The notes below the pieces were generated by a model. That model had not been told where the DNA came from, did not search any database, and saw only the letters and a program-made list of their open reading frames with translations. Both the position numbers and the translations under genes were made by a program. A stretch of 6,539 nt of DNA from positions 4,794-11,332 of the forward strand of contig DOID01000083.1 in NCBI GenBank assembly GCA_003511465.1, read 5' to 3'. This DNA comes from Bacillota bacterium. Its GTDB lineage: Bacteria; Bacillota; UBA4882; UBA10575. Shown one piece after another: positions 1-5,443 of the stretch (position 1 is the first letter of the stretch; each line of letters opens with the position of its first letter).

Positions 1-195
1 GCGGTTGAGCCGATGGTTAATTCAGGGGCTTTTCAGGTCAAGGTGGACCCGACGGACCGCTGGACGGTAACGACGCTGGACGGGTCTTACTCAGCCCATT
101 TTGAGCATACCGTACTGGTGACGGCCGGGGATCCGGAGATCTTAACAAAAGTCAAGGAAGACCAGGGGGATAACGGGGGAATGGTTCGATGGTAA
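1..195 (+). CDS. map: Methionine aminopeptidase type I, C-terminal fragment (5' end outside window)
   Basis: Only the last 64 codons are present; the reading frame is open from base 1 and stops with TAA at 193-195. MetAP removes the initiator methionine from new cytosolic proteins using a two-metal centre. Two of the family's five metal ligands can be seen: the Glu of the EPMVN motif (fragment residue 3, equivalent to E. coli Glu204) and the Glu of the FEHT motif (fragment residue 35, equivalent to Glu235). The usual DGSxSAxFEHTVLVT block lies between fragment residues 27 and 42, with His where SAQFEHT normally has Gln. After PEILT there is a hydrophilic tail of about 16 residues with no recognisable motif. 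The last codons overlap the start of the next gene by 7 nt, which suggests translational coupling. The ATG at 13 is internal to the gene and is not its start. Confidence 0.95.
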   Translation, partial: AVEPMVNSGAFQVKVDPTDRWTVTTLDGSYSAHFEHTVLVTAGDPEILTKVKEDQGDNGGMVRW

Positions 196-473
196 AAACG
201 ACGGTGACCGAACCCTGTTTAGGGCAGAAAGTCCGCTCCAAGCAGGGCAGAGATGTAGGAAATGTTTTTCTCATCGTCGAAGTGCTAAGCAGTGAATATG
301 TTTTGGTGGCTGATGGTCAAACCCGATCCATCGACAGACCAAAAAAGAAAAACCGGAAACACCTCTCACTTACGCTTCAGGTAGCCGAAGAGATCGCAGC
401 AAAGCTGACTACCGGAGATCGGGTCACAGATGAAGAGATCGTCGACGCTATCCGGCGTTTGGGGGAAAATTAA
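189..473 (+). CDS. KOW-domain RNA-binding protein, ribosomal protein L14e-like
   Basis: This 94-residue protein resembles the small KOW/L14e-like proteins (COG2163-type) found between map and infA in many Clostridia. Residues 11-40 (LGQKV..SKQGRD.G..FLIVEVL..EYVLVADG) read as a KOW/SH3-like beta barrel, which normally contacts RNA. A very basic patch follows (RPKKKNRKH, residues 50-58), then a probably helical tail (about 64-92). I know of no established function in bacteria; the gene's setting among translation genes suggests a ribosome-associated or RNA-binding role, which is inference. The ATG at 189 is preceded by a purine-rich CGGGGGA at 174-180, and the start overlaps the end of map by 7 nt. 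The length and start fit the family pattern as I remember it. It ends 17 nt before infA. Confidence 0.85.
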   Translation: MVKTTVTEPCLGQKVRSKQGRDVGNVFLIVEVLSSEYVLVADGQTRSIDRPKKKNRKHLSLTLQVAEEIAAKLTTGDRVTDEEIVDAIRRLGEN

Positions 474-490
474 AGGAAGGAGAGGTTGCT

Positions 491-709
491 TTGGGAAAAG
501 ATGATATTATCGAAGTTGAGGGGACAGTAGTTGAGCCGTTACCAAATGCAATGTTTCGGGTGGAATTGGCCAATGGGCATAAAGTGTTGGCTCATATTTC
601 CGGGAAGATGCGGATGAATTTCATTAAAATTCTTTCTGGGGACCGGGTGATGGTAGAATTATCACCTTACGATTTAACCCGCGGTCGTATTATCTATCGA
701 TATAAATGA
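491..709 (+). CDS. infA: Translation initiation factor IF-1
   Basis: IF-1 binds the 30S A site during initiation and works with IF-2 and IF-3 to select initiator tRNA. The 72-residue product is the standard length and shows the whole single OB-fold (S1-like) domain: IEVEGTVVE at residues 7-15, the LPNAMFRVEL stretch at 17-26, HISGKMRMNFIKIL at 35-48, and the ending SPYDLTRGRI near residues 57-67. The start is TTG, not ATG. It is supported by the AAGGAG ribosome binding site at 477-482, which lies 8 nt upstream, and by the family's usual N-terminus (M-x-K-D-D). The gene lies 17 nt after the KOW gene and ends in TGA at 707-709, before the largest gap in the window. Confidence 0.97.
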   Translation: MGKDDIIEVEGTVVEPLPNAMFRVELANGHKVLAHISGKMRMNFIKILSGDRVMVELSPYDLTRGRIIYRYK

Positions 710-761
710 TCCTTCTTTGCATTTTCCCTCGTTTTAGGTCGTCATTCAATTAACAAATTCA

Positions 762-803
762 GGAATTGTCTATTCTCTTGATCCGAGGTAGTTAAGCAAT
801 TCC
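762..803 (+). other. Inverted repeat in the infA-rpmJ gap (candidate leader structure, weak)
   Basis: GGAATTG (762-768) and CAATTCC (797-803) are perfect 7-nt complements separated by 28 nt. They lie in the 117-nt gap between infA and rpmJ, the longest in the window and the likeliest place for an internal promoter or leader. The downstream arm ends about 10 nt before the rpmJ ribosome binding site (813-820). A long loop and AT-rich arms make this weak: a hand estimate gives a fair chance of one such pair in a gap this long. Nothing else in the gap could be assigned. Confidence 0.25.
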
Positions 804-826
804 CTTAAATGTGAGGAGGTACACCA

Positions 827-940
827 TTGAAAGTTGCGCCGTCAGTGAAACCAATGTGTGAGCATTGTAAGATTATCCGTCGAAAAGGACGGGTTATGGT
901 AATTTGCATTAATCCGAAGCATAAACAGAAACAGGGTTAA
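827..940 (+). CDS. rpmJ: Large-subunit ribosomal protein bL36, zinc-ribbon (C+) form
   Basis: This 37-codon gene encodes the smallest protein of the 50S subunit, which binds 23S rRNA. The product is full length and begins MKVAPSVKPMC and ends NPKHKQKQG. The zinc-ribbon ligands are Cys11, Cys14, Cys27 and His32, so this is the zinc-binding form. The start is TTG at 827. An in-frame TGA at 812-814 rules out a longer protein, and GAGGAGGT at 813-820 is a well-placed ribosome binding site. Two residues are unusual: Ala4, where bL36 almost always has Arg (MKVRPSVK or MKVRASVK), and Ile28 after the third Cys, where a polar residue is usual. The gene is followed after 15 nt by rpsM. Confidence 0.95.
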   Translation: MKVAPSVKPMCEHCKIIRRKGRVMVICINPKHKQKQG

Positions 941-955
941 TAAGGAGGGAAGCAG

Positions 956-1327
956 ATGGCACGTATTGCCGGAGTGGATTTACCAAGGGATAAACGGTTG
1001 GAAGTTGCGTTGACTTATATTTATGGTATTGGTTTAACCTCATCCCAAGCGATTCTGGCCAAAACGGGGGTTAGTCCCGATACCAGAGTGCGGGATCTGA
1101 CTGAAGAAGAAATTTCAAAATTACGTGAAGTGATCGACCATGAATACAAGGTGGAAGGGGACCTCCGCCGCGAAGAGAGCATGAATGTTAAACGGTTGAT
1201 CGAGATTGGAAGTTACCGTGGGCTCCGTCACCGCCGCGGCTTGCCGGTACGGGGACAACGGACGAAAACCAACGCCCGATCCAGAAAAGGCCCCATCAAA
1301 ACAGTAGGACGTAAGCGAAAAGCATAA
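956..1327 (+). CDS. rpsM: Small-subunit ribosomal protein uS13
   Basis: S13 sits in the head of the 30S subunit, contacts the P-site tRNA through its C-terminal tail and forms bridges to the 50S subunit. The 123-residue product has the normal length. It begins MARIAGVDLPRDKR, followed by the TYIYGIG segment (residues 20-26), the helical domain to about residue 80, and the very basic tail YRGLRHRRGLPVRGQRTKTN at 87-106 and beyond. AAGGAGG at 942-948, 7 nt upstream, supports the ATG. The gene heads the core alpha-operon series rpsM-rpsK-rpsD-rpoA-rplQ. Confidence 0.98.
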   Translation: MARIAGVDLPRDKRLEVALTYIYGIGLTSSQAILAKTGVSPDTRVRDLTEEEISKLREVIDHEYKVEGDLRREESMNVKRLIEIGSYRGLRHRRGLPVRGQRTKTNARSRKGPIKTVGRKRKA

Positions 1328-1341
1328 AGGAGGGATGACCA

Positions 1342-1737
1342 ATGGCGTCTCCGCGTAAAGGGACCAGAGGAAAAAGAAGAGAAAAGAAGTATGTAGAGAA
1401 CGGTGCCGCGCATATCAGATCTACATTTAACAATACACTGATTACCATTTCCGACCAAAACGGGAATGTTCTATCCTGGTCTTCGGCCGGATCACAGGGT
1501 TTTAAAGGTTCGCGGAAGAATACTCCGTATGCGGCCGGGATGGCTGCTGAAGTCGCCGCCAAAGCTGCGATGGAATATGGTCTGAAACAGGTCGAAGTTT
1601 TTGTTAAAGGACCGGGTGCCGGCCGTGAGGCAGCGATTCGCTCCTTGCAAGCAGCCGGATTGGAAGTTAGTATGATTAAAGATGTTACCCCGATTCCCCA
1701 TAACGGTTGCCGTCCACCAAAACGGCGTCGTGTCTAA
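1342..1737 (+). CDS. rpsK: Small-subunit ribosomal protein uS11
   Basis: S11 lies on the platform of the 30S subunit near the mRNA exit channel and Shine-Dalgarno helix. The 131-residue product has a basic N-terminus (residues 4-16), the core beginning AHIRSTFNNTLITI (23-36), the KGPGAGREAAIRSL motif (89-102) and the invariant C-terminus IPHNGCRPPKRRRV. Asn121 in the HNGCR motif corresponds to the residue known to form isoaspartate in E. coli S11. The start at 1342 has AAAGGAGGG at 1326-1334, 7 nt upstream. An ATG at 1335 is out of frame and closer than ideal to the binding site, so it is not the start. The gap from rpsM is only 14 nt. Confidence 0.98.
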   Translation: MASPRKGTRGKRREKKYVENGAAHIRSTFNNTLITISDQNGNVLSWSSAGSQGFKGSRKNTPYAAGMAAEVAAKAAMEYGLKQVEVFVKGPGAGREAAIRSLQAAGLEVSMIKDVTPIPHNGCRPPKRRRV

Positions 1738-1759
1738 CTAGAGGAGGTGTAAAAACTAG

Positions 1760-2392
1760 ATGGCAAGATATGTCGGTTCAGTATGTAAAATGTGTCGTCG
1801 GGAAGGGGAGAAACTGTTTCTGAAAGCCGATCGTTGTCTTTCGGATAAGTGCAGTTTTAACCGGCGGAGCTATGGCCCTGGACAACACGGACAAGGACAG
1901 GCTAGAAGAAAACAATCCGAATACGGTTTGCAGCTTCGGGAAAAACAGAAATTGCGCCGGATTTACGGAATTTTGGAAGCCCAGTTTGCCCGTTATTTTG
2001 AGATCGCAGAACGCAAAAAAGGGATTACCGGTGAGAATCTACTGCAAATCCTAGAAACCCGTTTGGATAACGTTGTTTATCGCTTAAGAATGGCCGGCTC
2101 GCGGCGAGAAGCCCGTCAATTGGTCAGACATGGTTTCTTCCGCGTTAATGACCGTAAGGTTAATATCCCTTCTTATCAGGTTAAACCGGGCGATGTCGTT
2201 ACCCTTAAAGAGAATGCCACAAATTCAGCGTTAATCAAAGGTATTCTTGAGGCAAATAACGGCCAAAATATTCCTGAATGGTTGGAATTGGATACCAATA
2301 GTTGGACCGCCCGGGTAAATTCTATACCTTCGCGGGAACAGATCGACATTCCGGTTCAGGAACAACTCATTGTCGAGTTCTACTCCCGTTAA
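1760..2392 (+). CDS. rpsD: Small-subunit ribosomal protein uS4, four-cysteine zinc (C+) form
   Basis: S4 is a primary 16S rRNA binder that starts assembly of the 30S body, and in several bacteria it represses its own operon. The 210-residue product carries Cys9, Cys12, Cys26 and Cys31, the zinc site of the C+ form (as in Thermus), which B. subtilis S4 lacks. The YGPGQHGQ motif is at residues 38-45. The S4 RNA-binding domain covers about residues 100-160 (ETRLDNVVYRL, then RQLVRHGFFRVND). The protein ends QLIVEFYSR, as in the family. The ribosome binding site GGAGGTG (1743-1749) is 10 nt before the ATG. rpsD lies inside the alpha operon, as in Clostridia and E. coli; in B. subtilis it is a separate gene. 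Confidence 0.98.
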   Translation: MARYVGSVCKMCRREGEKLFLKADRCLSDKCSFNRRSYGPGQHGQGQARRKQSEYGLQLREKQKLRRIYGILEAQFARYFEIAERKKGITGENLLQILETRLDNVVYRLRMAGSRREARQLVRHGFFRVNDRKVNIPSYQVKPGDVVTLKENATNSALIKGILEANNGQNIPEWLELDTNSWTARVNSIPSREQIDIPVQEQLIVEFYSR

Positions 2393-2397
2393 CTAAT

Positions 2398-2413
2398 GGT
2401 CTGTGCTTAGACC
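2398..2413 (+). other. Small hairpin between rpsD and rpoA
   Basis: GGTCT (2398-2402) and AGACC (2409-2413) are perfect complements around the loop GTGCTT, and a closing G-U pair could reduce the loop to four bases. The hairpin sits in the 45-nt rpsD-rpoA gap, 11 nt before the AGAAGGGAGG binding site of rpoA (2421-2430). No run of T follows, so it is not an intrinsic terminator. It could be a processing or stability element. A 5-bp stem may easily arise by chance. Confidence 0.3.
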
Positions 2414-2437
2414 TATGGATAGAAGGGAGGCTTTTGT

Positions 2438-3382
2438 ATGATTGAAATCGAAAAGCCCAAGGTTACCATTGAAGAAATCAAAGATGATCGGTATGGCAGG
2501 TTTATCGTTGAGCCTTTAGAACGAGGCTATGGCACAACTTTAGGTAATTCTTTGCGGCGGGTGTTGCTCTCGTCACTACCTGGGGCCGCCGTCGTCTCGG
2601 TGAAGATCGAAGGGGTTCTCCATGAGTTCTCCACGATTCCGGGGGTAGTAGAAGATACCGCCGAGATTATTATGAATCTCAAAGAATTACTGGTGAAGAT
2701 CCACGGTGAAGGCCCGAAAGTTGCCCGCCTGGAAGTGAGAGAGGCCAAAAAGGTTACGGGTGCCGATATTCAAGTTCCAAGTGATGTGGAGATTTTGAAT
2801 CCGGATCATCAGATCGCCACCGTTAGTGAAGGCGGTAGTCTGGTGATGGAGATCAATTTTGATCAAGGCCGAGGATATGTTTCAGCGGAACGGAATAAAA
2901 ACCCGGACGATGTGATCGGGGTGATTCCGGTTGATTCTATCTTTACGCCAGTGCACAAAGTGAATTATGTGGTGGAAGATACCCGTGTAGGTCAGATCAC
3001 GGACTATGATAAACTAGTTCTTGAGTTATGGACCAGCGGAAGTATTAATCCGGTGGAAGCCGTGAGTTTAGCGGCTAAGGTCCTGACCGAACATTTATTG
3101 CTCTTTGTCAACCTAAGTGACACCGTAAGCGAAACCGAAATTATGGTGGAGAAAGAAGAAGAATCCAAGGACAAAATCCTGGAAATGAACATCGAAGAGC
3201 TAGATTTGTCGGTCCGGTCCTACAATTGCTTGAAAAGAGCCGGAATCAATACGGTGCAAGAATTAACCAAAAAGACTCCGGAGGATATGATGAAAGTGCG
3301 GAATCTAGGGAAGAAATCCCTGGAAGAAGTAGAACAGAAATTAGATGCGCTTGGTCTAAGCCTTCGGAAAACGGAAGAATAA
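2438..3382 (+). CDS. rpoA: DNA-directed RNA polymerase alpha subunit
   Basis: Alpha dimerises to nucleate assembly of RNA polymerase, and its C-terminal domain binds promoter UP elements and activators. The 314-residue product is of normal length. The N-terminal assembly domain (about 1-228) includes LERGYGTTLGNSLRRVLLSS (27-46), with Arg40/Arg41 matching the pair needed for beta binding in E. coli. A charged linker follows (about 229-246). The C-terminal domain (about 250-310) has VRSYNCLKRAGI (259-270), where Arg260 matches the DNA-binding E. coli Arg265, and the helix-hairpin-helix NLGKKSLEE (289-297). The ATG at 2438 is preceded by GGGAGG at 2425-2430. Both domains look intact. Confidence 0.98.
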   Translation: MIEIEKPKVTIEEIKDDRYGRFIVEPLERGYGTTLGNSLRRVLLSSLPGAAVVSVKIEGVLHEFSTIPGVVEDTAEIIMNLKELLVKIHGEGPKVARLEVREAKKVTGADIQVPSDVEILNPDHQIATVSEGGSLVMEINFDQGRGYVSAERNKNPDDVIGVIPVDSIFTPVHKVNYVVEDTRVGQITDYDKLVLELWTSGSINPVEAVSLAAKVLTEHLLLFVNLSDTVSETEIMVEKEEESKDKILEMNIEELDLSVRSYNCLKRAGINTVQELTKKTPEDMMKVRNLGKKSLEEVEQKLDALGLSLRKTEE

Positions 3383-3419
3383 TTCCTTCCACCAATCTTC
3401 TCGTTAAAAACCTTATTTT

Positions 3420-3439
3420 ATAAATTCGGTTCAATTTAT
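3420..3439 (+). other. AT-rich inverted repeat between rpoA and rplQ
   Basis: ATAAATT (3420-3426) and AATTTAT (3433-3439) are perfect 7-nt complements around the loop CGGTTC, in the 79-nt gap after rpoA. The downstream arm ends 6 nt before the rplQ ribosome binding site (3446-3454). An all-AT stem is weak as RNA, and no T run follows, so a terminator is unlikely. It could equally be an mRNA processing site or chance in AT-rich DNA. Confidence 0.3.
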
Positions 3440-3461
3440 CATCCTAAAGGAGGGAATTATC

Positions 3462-3800
3462 ATGACCTTACGACGGTTTGGTCGTCCGATCGGTCATCGA
3501 AAAGCGCTTTTTCGTAATTTGATTACCGATCTGATTGACCATGGGAAAATTGAAACTACCGAGGTTAAAGCCAAAGAGATTCGGAAGATGGCGGAAAAAG
3601 TGATTGCTTTAGGTAAAAAAGGAGACCTTCATGCCCGTCGTGAAGTAGCGAAGGTGATCACAGACAAAGCCGTCGCTAAAAAACTATTCGACGAAGTCGC
3701 TACTCGTTACACCGAGCGAAACGGAGGATACACCCGCGTGGTGAAATTAGGACCCCGGCGTGGGGACGCGGCTCCGATGGCCTTGCTTGAATTAGTCTAA
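3462..3800 (+). CDS. rplQ: Large-subunit ribosomal protein bL17
   Basis: L17 binds 23S rRNA near the polypeptide exit tunnel on the 50S subunit. The 112-residue product has the usual compact bacterial length. It shows the N-terminal rRNA-binding region (GRPIGHRKALFRNLITDLI, residues 7-25), the IETT segment at 30-33, GDLHARR at 54-60, and the highly conserved C-terminus GGYTRVVKLGPRRGDAAPMA (88-107) ending in ELV. The extreme N-terminus (MTLRRFGR) differs slightly from the common MxYRKLGR form. The ribosome binding site AAAGGAGGG (3446-3454) lies 7 nt upstream of the ATG. It ends the classical alpha operon, but only 3 nt separate its stop from the next gene. Confidence 0.97.
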   Translation: MTLRRFGRPIGHRKALFRNLITDLIDHGKIETTEVKAKEIRKMAEKVIALGKKGDLHARREVAKVITDKAVAKKLFDEVATRYTERNGGYTRVVKLGPRRGDAAPMALLELV

Positions 3801-3803
3801 ACG

Positions 3804-4613
3804 ATGGAACGTTTCTTCGTTTTAGATGATGTCTCCTACTGCTACCCCGGTACTTCTACGGCCGGGGTTTGTCAGGTTAATTTGGATCTTGAACCAGGAA
3901 CCTTTCTTGCGGTTCTTGGCGCTAACGGGTCGGGGAAATCAACTCTGGCCCGTTTGTGCTGTGGACTACTAAAACCTTCTTCCGGTCGGGTGCTGGTCGG
4001 CGGTTATGCCACGGATCAGGACGAAGAACTAAAATATATCTATGAACAAGTGGGGATCGTTTTTCAGCATCCGGAGAACCAGTTTGTAGCCAGTACCGTG
4101 GAACGGGAAATTGCTTTTGGGGTAGAAAACCGTACACTTTCTTCCCAAACGATCCGGACCGTGGTCGATGAAGGCTTAAGCCGTTTCGGGCTTAATGCCT
4201 TAAAAACAGCCCAGCCCCAATCCCTGTCGGGGGGCGAGAAACGCTTATTGTCCTTGGCCGATATCTGGGTGTTAAAACCGAAACTAATTATAGTTGATGA
4301 ACCGTTGGCGATGCTTGATCCAGGGGCGCGTAAGCGCACCACCCATCTTTTAGCGGAACTAAAGACCACGGGCCAAAGTTTAATCTGGTTCACCCACGGC
4401 ATCGCCCAAGTGAGTGCTGCCGATCGAGTGTTAGTGATGGTAGATGGGCGCGTGGCCTGGAGTGGAACACCGGCGGCGCTGCAGGCGATGCCCGCACAAG
4501 CCAGCGCCTGGGGGATTACGCTGCCACCGGCGACGCAAATCGCCTTTGATTTGGGGATTACCAAGCGGGCAATTACAAACGAAAATGAATTGGTGTCAGC
4601 CTTATGGAAATAA
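3804..4613 (+). CDS. ecfA1: ECF transporter ATPase subunit EcfA1 (CbiO1-type)
   Basis: EcfA1 pairs with EcfA2 to form the ATPase of the energy-coupling factor module that drives uptake of vitamins or metals. The 269-residue protein shows Walker A GANGSGKST (39-47), the Q-loop VFQHPENQ (86-93, Gln88), signature LSGGE (141-145), Walker B ending IIVDEP (162-167, Glu166 as catalytic base), D-loop MLDP (170-173) and H-loop His198. It is called EcfA1 from its position as the first ATPase gene and from the QHPENQ and MLDP motifs. Departures from the norm are KRLL after the signature where KQRV is usual, DEPL in place of DEPT/DEAT, and THG at the H-loop. No clear ribosome binding site precedes the ATG, which lies 3 nt after the rplQ stop, so translation probably depends on coupling. 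Confidence 0.93.
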   Translation: MERFFVLDDVSYCYPGTSTAGVCQVNLDLEPGTFLAVLGANGSGKSTLARLCCGLLKPSSGRVLVGGYATDQDEELKYIYEQVGIVFQHPENQFVASTVEREIAFGVENRTLSSQTIRTVVDEGLSRFGLNALKTAQPQSLSGGEKRLLSLADIWVLKPKLIIVDEPLAMLDPGARKRTTHLLAELKTTGQSLIWFTHGIAQVSAADRVLVMVDGRVAWSGTPAALQAMPAQASAWGITLPPATQIAFDLGITKRAITNENELVSALWK

Positions 4614-5443
4614 AATTAGCAGATATCTCCGTCGACTTTAGTCGCAGCGGAGAACAGAAGGAAGAAGCCCTCAAAAAGGTTAGTCTCCGTTTAAAGGCGG
4701 GGGAGGCCATTGCTTTACTAGGGCCGATCGGTTCCGGAAAATCAACACTTTTAAGAGTGATTGCCGGATTAATAAAACCGGTCTCCGGTTCCTTAAGTGT
4801 CAAGCCACCGGAAGGTACGCTCGGCCTTTCCATCCAGGAACCCCAGCGCGGTTTTTTTGCCGAAACCGTCCGGGAAGAAGTGGCCTTTGGCCCAGAAAAC
4901 CAGGATCTGCCTTCGGCGGAGGTTGACCTGCGGGTAGATTGGGCTTTAACGGCAGTCAATCTCAACCCAGCGAAATGGGAGGTTTCCCCGCTGCACTTAT
5001 CCGGGGGGGAACAAAGGCGGGTTGCTTTGGCAGCGACGCTGGCGATGAAACCCCGTTTTTTGTTATTGGATGAGCCGACCATTGGGTTGGACAGTCCAGG
5101 GTACCAAGCTTTAACCGCTGTCCTTCAGAAGCTCAAGGCGGAAACAGACATTGGACTTTTGGTGGCCTCTCATGATCCTGATTTTCTTTATGCCCTAACC
5201 GAGCGGGTGCTTGTTTTGGTCGGCGGAAAGCTTTACGTTGATACGACCTGGGGAGGTTTAGCCGGACAGGAGGAGGCGTTGGGAAGTTTGGGCCTTCAAT
5301 TACCGTTTTTACTAAGTCTCCTCCGCCGCTTACAGGAGGCAGGCGCTCCGGTCCAGTCGGCTCAGGACAGGATCGACGGTGCCTGGGCGGAACTAACCCG
5401 ACTGCGTGGGATAAGGGAAAAGGGGGTGGTCGGCGATGAATAG
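4604..5443 (+). CDS. ecfA2: ECF transporter ATPase subunit EcfA2 (CbiO2-type)
   Basis: EcfA2 is the second ATPase of the energy-coupling factor module. The 279-residue protein has Walker A GPIGSGKST (40-48), Q-loop Gln78 in SIQEPQRGFF, the VREEVAFGPEN stretch (89-99) typical of EcfA proteins, signature LSGGEQRR (132-139), Walker B LLLDEPT (153-159, Glu157 as catalytic base), D-loop GLD (161-163) and H-loop His190 in ASHD. All catalytic motifs are intact and closer to consensus than those of EcfA1. The C-terminal region (about 230-279) is the subfamily's extra domain, with the expected LGLQLPFLLSLLRRL segment. Its ATG overlaps the end of ecfA1 by 10 nt, so the two ATPases are probably translated in a coupled way. 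Confidence 0.93.
   Translation: MEIKLADISVDFSRSGEQKEEALKKVSLRLKAGEAIALLGPIGSGKSTLLRVIAGLIKPVSGSLSVKPPEGTLGLSIQEPQRGFFAETVREEVAFGPENQDLPSAEVDLRVDWALTAVNLNPAKWEVSPLHLSGGEQRRVALAATLAMKPRFLLLDEPTIGLDSPGYQALTAVLQKLKAETDIGLLVASHDPDFLYALTERVLVLVGGKLYVDTTWGGLAGQEEALGSLGLQLPFLLSLLRRLQEAGAPVQSAQDRIDGAWAELTRLRGIREKGVVGDE

Noticed and set aside
750..776. Possible promoter TTAACA (750-755) with TATTCT (771-776) before rpmJ
   Set aside because: The -35-like box fits well, but the spacer is only 15 bp and the -10-like box matches at four of six positions. Such matches are common in AT-rich gaps.
1335..1344. Alternative rpsK start at the ATG at 1335
   Set aside because: It is out of frame with the S11 coding sequence and directly abuts the ribosome binding site.
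4064..4564. A 166-codon open frame on the minus strand across ecfA1
   Set aside because: It lies wholly within a clear ABC ATPase gene, its product has no recognisable domain, and no ribosome binding site suits it. It is a shadow of the real gene.
4573..5082. A 169-codon open frame on the minus strand across the ecfA1-ecfA2 junction
   Set aside because: It is antisense to ecfA2, has a low-complexity Ser/Arg/Lys-rich product and no family resemblance.
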